Source of the DNA: Lineus longissimus
Lineage: Eukaryota > Nemertea > Pilidiophora > Heteronemertea > Lineidae
DNA length: 60,000 nt
Direction: 5' to 3'
Assembly: GCF_910592395.1 (NCBI RefSeq)
Contig: NC_088319.1
Coordinates: 12,340,001 to 12,400,000, forward strand
Shown here one piece after another: positions 38,301-53,300 of the stretch (position 1 is the first letter of the stretch; each line of letters starts with the position of its first letter). The notes beneath the pieces were generated by a model. That model was not told where the DNA came from. It saw only the letters and a program-made list of their open reading frames with translations, and made no database searches. The translations under genes were made by a program, and so were the position numbers.

Positions 38301-41300
38301 CTCCAGGAACAAGCAACAGTATAGGCTGACAGAAATAGTAAAAACAAAATGGACAGAAGGATCCCTGCAGCCCAGTCCAGAATAAAGTGCAGTTGTGGGA
38401 CCTTCGTGTATTCAATGGGGTGAAAACTTTACTTACTTGGTAATTATGCCTCTTTAATTAGAGAAAGGAGATCAGCTATCCCAGAATAGATCCGAGTTTG
38501 AAAGACAATCAGATGATGGCAACCTCGGCAAGACAATGCCAAACTATCCAAAATCTGTGTCACATCAATACAGGCCTACTGATGTGATGGCACTAAACCA
38601 AAACACTCGGCAGGAAAACAAAAACATACACTCCCACGCTAGCAGACGTCAATTTCCTGCAGGGCCACATGCAAAGGAAATTCCCGGACTTCCTCTCAAC
38701 CCACTGAGGGGTCTGATATCGGCCTGCCCACTTTTTGCCTGCCCACTTTTTCCTCTCTGGCCCGCTTTCCCCTGTCCTGAGGAGCATTCACTATCTCACT
38801 CAGTGCCTCTCACCTGAGTGTGCCCGCTCCATTCATTCAGATCAAACCCAGGGGAGGGAGACCTGTGTTTGAAAAACCAGGTTACAATATGTCTCAGCCT
38901 CGTTTTGAGTCCACGCTAACTTGTCTACCGCAGTAGTGCATTCCTTTAACAAGCACTTACAAAGTCGGACAGACCTCATTGAGACATGTTCCATTCACGA
39001 TATTGTGACATTGTCGCATTATAATTAGATTATTCAAAATCATATTAACAGGCCCGACTTTTGTGGTATATCTTTGTGAAGCATTTCCTGCCCTACATTC
39101 AGAATATCATTCTCTTGAGGTTAATGCACTTAGTGATCTGCAAAAAATCTGTAAAAAAATGCCTCCCACAATTCACACACAATCCTAGCTTCCTCTATCA
39201 AGATGGAAAACGAACCCAGTTGTGAAAGTACAATGTTGTGTCTTTTCCCTACGCCTACATGTACAAGGCCTGCAATGAGTTTATAACAATGCCGTAAAAA
39301 ACGCATTTTCGATATAAAAATGTTGATGCAATTAGCAGACAATCCTGATTTCCTGCAAAGCAGTGGGGAGTGAACCCCCTATGGAGACTTCAGATGTTTT
39401 AAGTCTGTCATAATTGTTTTAGTACAATTTCATGTTCCCATTCACAAGTGACCCAATCTATTTATATTTCTTATTGATAAAACAAAATTATTTGATTGAT
39501 ATTTTTTTGCATTTGTTCCCGGCTTGCTATTAGAAAATTTTAATTGGCTATGACGTGGTATGCACGTTATCAGCACGTCATTGGGCGATGTACATGACGT
39601 TCTATGCACGTCATCCGCAGCAAAAGGGTTAACATTGACACTCAAAACGATCGTTTCTCTCAGTGTGATCGTTTTCAAAGTCGGTCTTCATGGTAACGTT
39701 TCCCATTTCAGCAATTCAGCTGCAGTGAAGTGTATTTGCTGAAAAATTTAAGTATTACTTCAACATATTCGAACTACCTGACTGCAAAGTTTTTTACGTT
39801 CTTGACACTCTTTTTTCATCAGACGACAATATATAGTAAACTCAGAGATATTCCCGTGGAATTTTTTTCACTTTTACATCAAATCACGAAAGAATATGGC
39901 CACGAAAAGGAAAACCTTATTGAAGTTAAAGTAACGTAGGTCTCAAAACTCAAAAAGTTTAAAGTACATGTACCCGGTATGCAAAAGTTGTATTTTCACG
40001 ATGGTTGGGAATATTTCCGTATTTACGGTGCTACATTTATCCAGGCCTAGAAAATGTCCAGGATTGGAGGGTACCGTCGGAAAAAAACCATCTTCTTGAA
40101 TCAGACTTGACCTAAATCCGACTATATTCAAATATAGCGGATTGTTTACCCTGTCGTTTCATTTAACACAGCAAACGTGGTCTCGAGTGTGAATCCTTTG
40201 TGAAACCTTTTGCAATTTTTTCTTTTTGCGAAATATTGAGGCCTACGTATGCGTGTTCTTCTGAATGGACTTTTCAAGCGCGATTTTGATTCCGGAAATG
40301 GTCCCGCCGTATTGAATGCGTGTTCTGTCCCGGGTGATCGAGCTTGTTTTGCGTTGAATGAACTTTACGCTGGGCCAATGTCTGAAAAATCTGTTGAAGA
40401 GATCTTCATTCATAAGATAATATTCATAGCGATATGGTTCCAATGCCTGAAAGGTCATAGGTGCAAAATGTTTTGAATTCGATAAGATGGGACTCCCATG
40501 GATAATTGAATTAGGCAGGCCTATCTCCACAAAAAGGCGGCATTGATAATTTTGTGTTTGGGCAGAATTTCCAAGTCTGCAGGATATTTGTTTATTCATT
40601 CATTATAACACTTAGGTTAGAAATATTGACGACTGGGAGGATCAAGACACACAATTGGTTGAGATTTTGGATAATTGGCGACGGATGTCATTATTTGACC
40701 ACATTTTTGCCGGCCTAGTAGATTGTCGATGGCATAAATGGGCGTGTGTAATCTGATATATGAATAATGACATCAAAGTGGACGAACAAAGGGGGCCCCC
40801 TGCGACAAATGCACATCATTGCAAAGATCTTGCACCTGAGCAAATTTCAAGGTGATGAAGCAGATCTTGTACATGAAACGCCCCAAAGAATCAGTTCCTC
40901 ATGAATCGCCAACTTTGAAAGGAAGGAAATATATATGTATACAAATAAAACTCTATAGAGTGAGGAAGAATTTTGTGAACGATTCTATCACGTCAAGGTA
41001 AAAAGAGTTTAACTGTTTGATGAAAAGATCAACTTTATTCAATTTTTATCTCTAATACTTTATAACTGTGGTCAAATACCACTCATCCTGAGATCCTGTC
41101 AATTATGACTAGTTCATAGTAATTGAGTCAACATCAAATTGACCGAACTTCTTGACTCTGAAGTCAAGTGTTTGCAAACCCTTGAAGTAATGACTTTGAA
41201 ATGACACTGCAATTTATAGGTAAACTCACAAATCTAGAATCACAGCGGCGGGAAAGTTTGGGAAAGGGAGACTGCACCCAGAGGCTTGGTGTGATCTTGG

Positions 41301-44300
41301 AACCAAGGGCTGGTCTGGTATGGCGACACTAACCAAACTCTCAATAGGCATGCTTTTGGCCACAAGCGAGCACAATGGTCCCTGGCTATTTCATTCCCAT
41401 CACCCTCTCTTGTTGTCATTTCAAGATGACCTTCGTCCCATTTTATCTCGCTGCTACTGCACTTGGAAAAAGATTTCTCCTCTTAAACCAGTTGGGGAAA
41501 CATTTACCCTATTATGTTCCATGTCCATGTTGATTCTCAGAAAACTCAAATTGGTCAAAAAGCTATCAGAATTTGAAGTAGCGTGGTCTATCCTGAGCTC
41601 ATTTTTCAAGTGAGTCCACTCCTGATATCTACAGTTGAACCCATACTCCAAGGCTCAAGTCTTTCAAACTATTTGACCCCTTGGAATGTGCATTGTTATG
41701 GAACGAGATTCTGGGCAAGGTTGTCACCATGGGCTGATTGGCATATGATTCAACCAGCTGTTTCTTGCACTGAGAAGTGTAGGCGTATCCTTGGTCCACA
41801 ACTCGTGGATTTTTTCAAAAAATCTTTGAAATTCATTTGAGATATACTTACTTAAGTTTAACCCTGTTACTACAAGTGGAACACAGGTCGCCAACAAAGT
41901 CTGGTAGAGTACCATTCCGGTAGCAGTTGATGTTGGGTAGGCTAATGGATGTCAGTTATAACTGGCGCTGTGGTTTCATCTTTTAGAGCAGCCAGGTCTT
42001 GAGGAATTAATGCAGACATTCATTACAGTGGTTTTTGGACGTCCGAAATATCATTTATTCTCACTTGCTGCAAAGTTTCCGATATTTAGTTTCGTTGGCT
42101 GATTATGTTAAGGTGAGAAAAAACACTTTTTCTCATTCAGACATTCCAGAACCAGGTGAATAAATTCTCTGGAGAAAAAACTCTTGGTTCTGGGCGAAAG
42201 TTCTGCAGAATCTTTGAGAGACAAAAGGCAGTGGTGTAATTCTTTTCTTGTGCAATGTTCATTGTGCTGTAAACAGTTTGTGACCATTTTTTTCTCTTGC
42301 AATTTGGGGGCAAACGGAAACATAAATCTTGCCAACAATTTCAACTCTGACATGTTTTTAATGCATTAACCATTAAACCTATTAAATTCCGGCAGCGAAC
42401 CCACAGAATTTAGTCCAAGACAAATGAAAAATGAGCAAATTCACACACTTATGACATTGTGAAAATTACCTGGTTTACCGTTTGTTTAATGTGAAGTTTG
42501 CTAGATCGGTACCCGATTGTCTAACAGATGGCAGTAGATGATAAAATGAGACAATCGGTTATGCCCGCCATTCTTAAAATGACATCATACACACCCTTAT
42601 CCTTTGTAATTGAATTTGAAAATTTCCAATTTGGTATCAGGTGAACTGAATATGACTTTCACTGCTGTTATATACAAATACTGTTACAAAAACATCAGCG
42701 AATTTGCATGCATGATATTTGCCATACATCGTTGTTTATAACTGCATGTCTATTTTCCTGAGCCTCCAGTAAAGATGAACAGTGTATCCCTTCAAAAAGA
42801 CATACCAAAGTTAAGCGGGGGAGTAACACAAAGCCATGTTTAGTCTGGAACTATTAGTTTCTGCCACCCCCGCTTATTGTGAGAGGCTTAGAGGAAGTAA
42901 AAGAATTCCTTTCTTGTTGATATCTTGTTGGTTGAGTCACCCATGAAATAACAATGCTAATGATAACAATATCTTAAAACAATGGAATGTGGTGAATGCC
43001 ATGTTGGTGAATTATAATGAAAAGACGTCTTATAAACCATAATAAAACATTGATTTAATGCCACTGCCTTGTCAAACATAATCATCACTGGTCCAATAGT
43101 GATAGTCAACTGATTATCTTTTCAAGAGTTCTTATGAAAAAGGGAACCTGTACATCGGCAGTTATCATTTTTCCCGCCATACAGAGTGAAAATGTTGTGT
43201 ATACCAGACCTGGTATCCAGGTCGTCTTTATCATAAGTAATTAAAGTGCCTTAGGCAAACCTTCCTATCTTTAAAGTAGATGTATTAAAAAGTGTCTGTA
43301 TAACATGGATTTTATTTTGCATCAGTTATCTTATCACAGTTTTTCCGGTCTTTTCCAGAATGCAGGAGAAAAACTCTATCAGCTGTGATATCTAATGTGC
43401 CTGGCTTGATGAAACCGAAATGTCAAATTGTTGGTAAAGAAATTATGTAAACCCAGGTTGGTATCTGTGTCACCTTATCAAAACAAGACGAGTATCTAAG
43501 ATAAACCTTCATCCAATTTGTATCTATATTTCACCGATTTTATTTTCTGGCAAGAATTTGAATAAAAAGAGTATTATGTATCCTATAGTGGAAGGTAATG
43601 AAGGACAGCACTTGTCAGTCCCAAGGGTGTCCTTGATAGAGAGGCTCAGCCATATTTATTCTCTTCAAAGCATCACATATCATTGTGTTCAGGAGGTGGT
43701 TACGTGAAATATCTGACATTTCTCAGTGCTGCCATCAAATGCTTATTTGTTGAACTAAATACCCAGCAACCTTTCATCCATGGTGTTTCAGGAATCACTG
43801 TAAAATTGTTTGCTGATAAGTACACCACAAATTAGCAATTTTTATTGCAGCGGTGTACTTATCGCACACGACAAAAATCGCCTGTCTGCACAGTCATTGG
43901 AAGCTCCCGTGAGATAAATATCATTATTGTTTGACTTTTATTGCAGATCAAAGTGACGATAAATTTCACACACAGACAAGCGATTCTTTATCACACATTG
44001 CAGCAATAATAATCACACGCTGCTGCAATAAAAACCACTTGTCTGCAGTGCGATTTAGTAGAGTCATTCAGAATTGGCGACATAAACAAATTTCACCTTG
44101 TGAAACTTTTCGAATACTTCAGCTGCTCTAAGTGAGGTACATTGAGATATCGTGAGCTGCATCTTGACGTTTCATGGATTAGCGTCCGCACCATCTATCA
44201 CAAGTCTATAATGGCACAAGACTTAACCCATGTTAAGCCAGGATGACCTTTTCTAAAAATTACCTTGTAGGCTGTAGGCCAAAGCCCAACGGCTGTCTTT

Positions 44301-47300
44301 CATGACAGCATTTTGTCGCCAGAGTAAAAATGCTCCTAGCATAGTACGTAGTTAGGTGCTGACTTCATATAGAGCAAACTTTCCAGTGAAATTTGATCAA
44401 CGTTAACTAGATATGATGACTTTAATCATGAGAATATTCGGTGATAAAGAGCAGTAGATTTTAGTTCACCTATTGATTCCTAGATGGCCAAACCTGCTTT
44501 CTTCAATCCTGCCACCTAGGAGGCAAATCATCAACTAAACTATCCTTTCAGCCCCTTCTGGATTTGGCATACGGGTTACTGTTCTTGTAGAGTTCAATGA
44601 GACTTAAGTGGTGACTATTTACTGTTCAGTTTAGTGCAACACTTGAAAAGCTTTGCCAATTCCTCTCGATAAAACTTCAGTGACATGCAGTATATCACAA
44701 AATTAGTACAATAATTCAGGAGCCAGAACAACTGACAAAATTTCGCCGTCAGAAAGAGCATTGCTAAGTAGGATGGATCAGCCCCTTGTGTTTTAAACCA
44801 TCCGAATAAGGTCCACATGATGGCGCGGGGAGTGTTGAACAGGACATAGAACAGTGATATAAGAATGAGATTGATCAGAACCGCGTTTGATTTTGTCTCC
44901 GGAGCTGTTGCTGACGATGCTGCTACCAGCTTCCGCTCATTTTGGGCCCGAATCAAACCGACGATGATCAGAGCGTTGAAGACCAAGATGAGAACGCACG
45001 GTATGGTCACGTAGCGAAGACCGTCGATGGCAAACTCGACTAAATCCGTTTCATAATAGCAGTTCGACCCGGTTACCTCTTTGAAATTTTTCATGAGAAC
45101 TGCGACGTGGATATTCGTCAAGAGGCTCACCAAGGCGATAATGAAGATTGCGATTTTTCTTTTGTGACCCGTTATGAGGGTACGTTTTAGCGGGAACCAA
45201 ACGAAGACGGCTCTCTCGAAGGTGAAGCTAACCAAACAAAGTGACGAGAGGGTCGCGCATGTGTAGTAGCAAAACCGGATCGACTTGCACATGAAGTCTG
45301 ATGGACCGTACAGATTGAAAGACACACCGGGTATGATGTAGGCCATTCCGTAGCGGAGCCAATCGGGTAGGGCGAAGAAAATTAGCACACCGGCATCTCC
45401 TAGCGTCACCCATGTGAAGTATTGCACCGTTGGATCATCTTTTACCGGAGCTCGGGCAAAGATAACAAGGGAAAGAATATTACCCATCAAACCGGCTAAA
45501 ATAACCACTGCTACGAAGCCTCCTTGTATGTAGCCGAAAATATCGTAGATAGACAGACCGTTGTCCGATGAAAGACTGTTGGCTGTTGGTTTAAACGCGT
45601 ATGAGGTCATATCTCGTAAGTTTTGAACCAGGCCACGGTCGTAGCTGAGAGATATACAGAATAGGAAACTTGGAATGTTGAGCTTGGTTTGAAGCGAGTC
45701 CTACCTTTCGTCATCAGATCAGTTTTTCCTCACATGGAAAATTTATGACTTTTGTGTTCGACATATTTTCATAAAGGATAGTGCTGCTGTATCAATAGTA
45801 TAACCAAGAATTAGTAAAACCTCATCTTTATCAATTCTTGGTATAAGCTGTTGATTGCGAAGAATGTAGGTTGAAAATAAGATAGTGGAAGAATTGATGA
45901 GTTCAACACAAGTCTCAGTAAAACGAAAATGAAATAACCCAAAATTTTGGTATATCATCATGAAGATCGTTTCTCATCAGAAAGTCCTGTGTCCATTGAA
46001 AAATTTACTCACTCCATGATATATTTGGATAGTCCTCGAAGGTTTTGGAATCTGTTGTCCTTGTGCTTCATGCGATGATACCCGACGATGTGATTTGTGA
46101 GATACGAAATGGTTGATCCTTACAAGGGCTGGTTCAACAGGAGTTCAATGCCTGTAAATTCCACTTGGACGGTTTTCTCAAATTGTTGAAAAAGTTTGTT
46201 TTACTTGTGCTGTCGGCAATGTTTTCTGCTCAATAGCTGCCCATTTCTTTCTCTGAACTAAGTATATTAGTCTCTCCCCTCGTAAAGCAGATCAACTGAC
46301 ATTCTAAACTTACAAATTCTCCATTAATAACCCATTGTTCTTGTATCAATTTTTGGTTTGGAGAAAAAAATCCCGTGTAAACTGAACTCCAACCTGTGTT
46401 GTAAACTTATCCATTCTAATTTGAATAAGGTTTTTCCATGACTAAATTTAGCGAGGGAAATAAGCTAAATTTGGCAATATGGTGTAAAGTTTCCATGACT
46501 CGTGGCTTGTGTCAATTTGATTTCGAGTTTGTTTAAAGTGATACTATGATGTGATTTACAACTTTGCGGAAATACGTCCGTTTTTAAATGTTGATCACAA
46601 ATGTAAAGCTCAAATTTTCCATTTATGATAAGATTTATCATAAAATCGCTGAATGTAAACCACCGCGACCGCTAAAATGTTCATGTTGTGACGTCATCAA
46701 CGAAAACGGCATCGAAGCGAGCCGTCCGGGCGGGATTAAACCATCAATTTCTGGAAAATGTGCATTTCGATTCGAAAACCTTACCGATTTATGAGAAAGT
46801 GACGTAGTTATTTGTCAAAAACAGCTAAAACATTATATGGTGAAATTTGACACGAGTTACCCTTTAAAGTGTTAGTAAAAAATTTACTCTATACGATATC
46901 TGGTTGATCAATTGACAATGAGTTAGGACTTAACACACTCATTACCGCTAATGTCGATGAAGCAACCAGGCACTTGGCTCATAATCAGGAGGTTGTGCTT
47001 TCGCCCCTCACCACTGTTTTGCCTTGCATCCTTGAGCAAAACACTCAACCGAAAATTGCTTCGTCCTTTGAGCGAGACGTATAACCGAGGCTCCTTGTCT
47101 CAGTCTCTATTCTGGGGCAAGCAAAAAAAACCACCATGTAAGAAACATGTGGTGCTTGCACGGACTCAACCTCTGGTCATGGGAATGGGAATGGAACATG
47201 GGGTGTCCTGAGTTATCTCGGTTAATATCATTGATTCAGTTAATATGTTTTTAACAGAAGCTTATCTTGTCATGTGGCAAGTCTCGGCTCAGCCCCTTGA

Positions 47301-50300
47301 CCCAGATGAAGTTGAATAAAACATAGGCCTATTGATTAACCGCAAAACATTTCAATAAATTACCAAATTGCCCTCAAGACTTTGCCCGGTTCGATTGTTC
47401 TTTAAGGAATATCATCAGAATAGCCCTAGCTGCACATAAATGTACATGTACTTCTTGTTAAGATATATATGGGTTGTGATTGTAACTGTTTTATCTCGGG
47501 TTTTTAGATATTACATATCTTCCTTGTATCGCTAGAGGATTTTATGGCGTCTCGCCTTTGGTTATCACACAGTGCTGGACTTAAGCACTATCGATCGTAT
47601 TTTGATATTGAGTACATGTTTATATTTCATTGTTTGTCAAAACATGTTCTCGGCGGACTTATTATAGGCCTATTCGCAATTTGACAACAGTTTTGGAGTA
47701 TCAGCAGGGATCGGGCGGCAAAGGTGTTGGAGTGTCCAAATTACATGATGTCAGTGTATTGAAACTACAGGGTGTACCAATATCCGGACAATATGAACCT
47801 TAACAAAACAAACTTGGACACACTTGTAGTTCACTGTAAGAACATATTGAGTAGTAAATTCAACGTTTCCCGATCTGTGACGACGAGTTGTTTTGCTGTG
47901 AAGAAGGAAAGGGACTATTTCTTTACGGTGCCACGGTGTTTCAGAAATGATGAGAATGGATTCCTAACATCGTAGACCATTCAGTTGTGAGATTTTGGGA
48001 ACTTTGCAAGCCTTATGCACATAAACAGCGGCTTTAAAGCGTGTCACATGGATACCTTGTGCTACCCCAGCTTGAAGTGGGAGAAAGTTGCCTTGACTCT
48101 CCGTTTGACGGGCAAGGTCAAATATAACCGGATCGGACCTGATTCAATCTGGGTAAGTCAAAAACGTGCGTCATCGCTGTCATGTGATCAAATTATTCTA
48201 GGTCAAAGCGGGTGCCGATGGTTATGTGACTAACCTCGGATTTTTTTCTGTTCCCACCCACGTTACCAGAGAACTAGGCCAGAATTTACGCAATGTATCA
48301 CAAAACCACCTTTTGTCAGCATTCATATAGTTTACTTGCTTTACTCTCTTCCTAGCCTTGTAAATTAGGAGCAAGACAGGCTCTTGACTGGCAGCCAATG
48401 CCAGGGCTTTAGAGGCTCTACATTCAAATCAGTGGTTGTACATGTAGTGTCACAACATAGAGGTATTCTCTAGGTTCTCGAGTCAGGTCAAATGCCGCAC
48501 TAAAACACTGGTCGACTAATTGCTCATACATGTCATAGCATAATTAGAATAAATGAATAATTAGTCTGTAAACGCAAATGGTAATCAGTGACAACTTGGG
48601 TTGGAGACCATCTACCAATATTTGGAATAGAAAATATTGACTGTCCTGTCTGTTTCATGGTGATGTTGTATATCTGTAAAGACCCTATGGTGGTACTGCT
48701 GTGGACAAAATTAGTTGCCTCTTTTTTGGCATCCTGAACCTCATGGTCTAAACTGCCTTTAAACGTAGCCGGGGTTAAGATGACAAGATGTGACAACCTT
48801 GTTGGTCAAGATGCTTTTTGGCTGCAACATCAGTAGATGTGTGTTTTGTTTAAATTGGTGACGACGAATGGAATTGTAGGGACTACGTTCCAAGATCTTG
48901 TTCCAGAGTCTACCCTGTGACATGTCTAACATTAGACTGCCAGATGGTCCAACTCTGCAGCCAATGATTGGTACTGACTAAAAATAGCATCGATAAACTT
49001 TATCCTCTGTAAACTGGATGTTGTTCTGTCGGGGTTCTATCTGTTTCGTCCTATTGGAGAGGTTCGACAACAAATTAAACCAGAACTCGCTAATTCTCAT
49101 CAATGTGGCCCGGTCACATCCAAAAGAGGAGATACCTAATCAGTCATTGTGCATATTCAGTCTAAACGATTGGCAATTGACGTAGATTCGTCAGCTTTTG
49201 TGTCAAGAATCAGAAAATTTGGTGTCTGTGTGCTAAATATAAACAAAAGGGCTGTTCCGAGGCTTATTATGTATGCGTTTGTGGAAGAGTTATTCAGATT
49301 TTGTGTTTGACAGTCAGTGTTCGCTAACTGCCATGGATAGGATTGAATTTTTGAGGCAGAGCAAGGGTTTCTTCAGAGTGCCCCAGTTGTCTCTTTATAT
49401 TTGGGATGATTCGGACTATGCTTCAAGTAATGAAGTAGGTGATCTTTGGCAGGGGCATGGCTAGTGGGAGAGAGGCAGCAAACTCCTAAGTAGTCAAATG
49501 TGTTTTGACCGTGATTTTGGACAGACAGTTGCCCTTTGCCCTTCCCCTTCCCAGACGAAAAAGCCAGCTACACATTCTCCATCCATATCATTCAGATGGT
49601 CTTGTATAATTTGGCATTTAATGAACCAAAAACTAATATGATTTGAAACATCAGAATTCATCTTTCAGTCTGACAGATTTCACCGTCTTAACATTTGATA
49701 TCATAGCTCATAATTTCCATATTCGTGTCGTTTCAGGATCTAAACCAGTCAGTCTCACACACGGTCAACGATCATGGCGATATCAAGATGGAGGGTTACC
49801 TCTTCAAGAGGACCAGCAATGCATTCAAAACGTGGGTCAGGTAAGTCTTGATGTGCGCTACTGACGCGACTTAAGGGATGTCAATTGTGATTTGGAGTGT
49901 ACGGCATTATAATCATAACAAAATAGAATGGCAGCAAACTCTTGTTCAAACATTGTGTGGTAACATTTCCTGTGCAGTAACGTTTGGCCGTTTTTTGGAG
50001 CGGTTGTGGGCGGAATGAATCTTTGAATGGATTAAAACAGCAGTACAGGATACTCTGATTCATTTGAGGTAGGTTTAATGAAAATCCTACAGCAATTGTG
50101 AAAATGAGAGCGATATGCAGCACTTCTCAACATCTTGGAGCAAACGATAATTTCATCTTCGAATTGCAGACGGTGGTTCATGATCCATGACAACCAACTA
50201 GTCTACAGGAAACGAACGAAGGATACGTTGACGACAATGGAGGACGATCTCAGACTGTGTAATGTCAAACCTGCTTACGAGGTTGACAAAAGGGCGTGCT

Positions 50301-53300
50301 TCGAAGTGGTCTCACCGACAAGGTACGAGGAGTCATGGTTCTGATGTGTTTGGGATTTATGTTCTTGCGTTCCCTGGAGTCTCGATTACATTGTTCGAGG
50401 CAAGGATTTTGGTCCCAAAGGGCTGTTTCTACTCAATTCAACTTCTCTAATCAGGACACCTCTGTATTAAAGGCAGCATTTCCAAGGGTACCCTTATAGA
50501 GAGGTTCTACTATACATTGGTTCTCCAGAAAGGTTTCTGAATAGGCTGGGTAGTAATGTTTGCAATTGTAAAGCACTTTGAGACAGTAGATAATACAGTG
50601 AAAAGCGTTATTATCAGTATTATTTTTCTATATCCATTGCAGAAGTCATATGCTACAGGCGGACTCAGAGAGCGAGTGCCAGGCATGGATTGAAGCAATA
50701 CAAGCAGGCGTCTCCAAGGCCTACAGGGACGCCTCCCACCAACCTAATACAAAAGAAGAGGTAGGTCCTATCTAATTCCATTCCAGGTTCCAAAAGATGC
50801 GCTGCCCCAAAACTCACCTCGCTACAGCAGAGGTCATTATGACGTTATATACAATCTTGTGACGTCACTTTTGTAAGTTCAATGGTTTAAAACCAGTAAT
50901 AGCTTTGTCTTTCTTTGTTCTTCAGGAGGACCGATCACCACGCACCACTCCAGTCCAGAGTCCGAGCTCAGCTAGTCTCGAAACAGCCCCGGACACTCCA
51001 CCACAGAGGCTACCTAACCCAGTGAAGGCAAGGTATGCAGTAGAGATGGAGATTATGAAGACATATGACGTCCAGAGGTGATATAAACTATCCGATTTTT
51101 TTCCATCCGCTGAGATGTCCTATCCTCTCCTTCCTTGGGTTCGGATGCTGTCTCTTCTTCTCACATCTCTGCGTAATCTTCGTGGTGGTTTTAGACTTTT
51201 AGCGTTTTACAGAGTTTTTCATTCAGATGTTGTCGTCAGTAAAACTCTTCTGTAAACTTCCTCTTTTGAAGAAAAATTCAAAATTTCTATTTTGGCAGAT
51301 TACAAAAGTTTCATTTTTTCCAATCAAATTTGCTTTTGCGGTTCTTTACGGGTTTCTCTTTGGCAAGAGGCCCCCTAAAACATGCAATCTTAGTCGCTGC
51401 GACTTGTAACAGAGCCATGAAAACATTAGATATAGTGTAAGTACAGATCAGCAACCACATTTCACCGACAATTGTCATGTTGTCATGGCTTCATCGCAGG
51501 TCGCAGTGATAAAAATCACATGTTCGTCTAGCGCTTCAGCGAACTAGATGTAGCTTCATAAAGTAGCTTGTGGGGTCTATGCTTATAAATGGTTAAGGGA
51601 GTCTTGTTTCGGGCCCTGGTTGTTCAAAGGAAGTTTTGAGCTTCCAACATATCAAGACTGGCTTCCAGTGGAAGAAAGAGTTTAGTTCAAGATGATTTGC
51701 ACCGCAATGCTTGACATCGCAACAAAGGTACTTGTCCAATCAAATGTCTTATCGAGACTGAATTATTGTAACAGCTTGCTTGTTGGTGCCGATGAAAATA
51801 AACTTTACCAACTGCAGAATGTGCAAAGTCTCTCATGCGAACTGCTTCAGATTGATGATTGGAAGAACAAATGAATAGTTTTAGAGTGTTAGAGTTTGTT
51901 TTTATTTCGAGTTGTCAACTTGACATACCATTTTGAGACAGGTGCATTTAGCATGGGGAGCATATCCTGCATAAAGTCATCCTTTTCTTGAGCAGTTGTC
52001 GATGGAAAAAAACTTGATCATTCAATTCAAGGAGCATATATTTCATGTTGCCAACTTGAAATAACATTTTAGACTGTTTCGTTTCAGGATACAACAGATC
52101 ACCGGTATCCCTGGCAACGAGAAATGCTGCGATTGTGGAGCGACCGATCCGAGGTGGTCGAGTATGAACCTCGGGATAACGTTATGTATAGAATGCTCGG
52201 GGATTCATCGGTAAGCTGTTTTATTGCTACGCCCTCTGATAACAGGATAGTGCATTTCTCTAGCTTTGTGTCCATGGGATGGCCACTTGACCAGAGAAAA
52301 TCTACGACAGACATGCAAGGTGGTGCGCAACGCTGTACAGAAGATGTCGTTAAAGGTAAAAGAGTTTTGAACAACCCAGCCAGGCTATTGGCTATCAGAA
52401 CTACCAAGGATGAGATCCCAGCGGACTTAATACCAGAACTCCAACATTTACTTCTAATATTACAGGAGTTTTGGTGTCCACAAATCCAAGGTGAGATCAT
52501 TGACCTTGGACGCCTGGGAGCCCGAACAGCTCAAGGTGATGGCCGAGTTAGGGAATGATGTAGTGAATAGCATTTATGAAGCACACGTGGACGAGAGCAT
52601 AGCCAAACGAGCTTCGCCTCAATGTAATAGGTGAGTTAGAAACCGGGGAAGAGATTTCTGATTTTTGGAGGATCTTTTTTCCTCCTAAAAAGTCCTTAAT
52701 TTGACAGCAAAAACATTTTTACTTTGCCCCTGAAATGTTGTCACAAATTACCGCTTTAATTAGGCCGCAGTCTATAAAGTAGCATGTCGTAACCACTACA
52801 CCTGTCATCGCACTCATCATTTCGGCACCCTTGTCCTTTCAGAGATATACGCGAAGCTTGGATTAAGGCAAAATACTTAACGAAAGCATTTCTTCAGACG
52901 CTACCAGATAAGGGTACGGAGCAGACAGGGTCGGCAAAACACTGGAGCGTCTCTAGGCGGAAGCGGCGGTTGTGGAAAGGAAAGACGCCAACACCAGATA
53001 AGGATTCAACAGAATTGACAGTGCCTAGCAAGGGGAAGGATACTTTGAGCGTAGTACAAGGTACACAGTGCATTCAAAAGCAAATACATGTATGGACAGT
53101 GCATTCAAAAGCAAATACATGCACGGACAGTGTATTCAAAAGCTAATACATGCATGGACAGTGTATTCAAAAGCAAATACATACACGGACAGTGTATTCA
53201 AAAGCTAATACATGAATATACAGTGCATTCAAAAGCAAGTACAAGCATGGACAGTGCATTCAAAAGCAAATACATGAATATACAGTGCATTCAAAAGCAA

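Larger units (their letters stand above)
33332..44614. other. Intronic DNA between the two nested genes
   Basis: Presumably holds the promoter and 5' UTR of the giant gene at its left edge (33332 upward on the minus strand) and the GPCR 3' end at its right edge. It contains a 21-bp array, MITE copies, a SINE, a weak transposase-like frame and a foldback, all listed separately. No further genes seen. Confidence 0.65.

Noticed and set aside
52124-52558. 144-residue frame overlapping ACAP ArfGAP exons
   Set aside because: It reads the wrong frame of the exons and runs through the intron 52211-52465.
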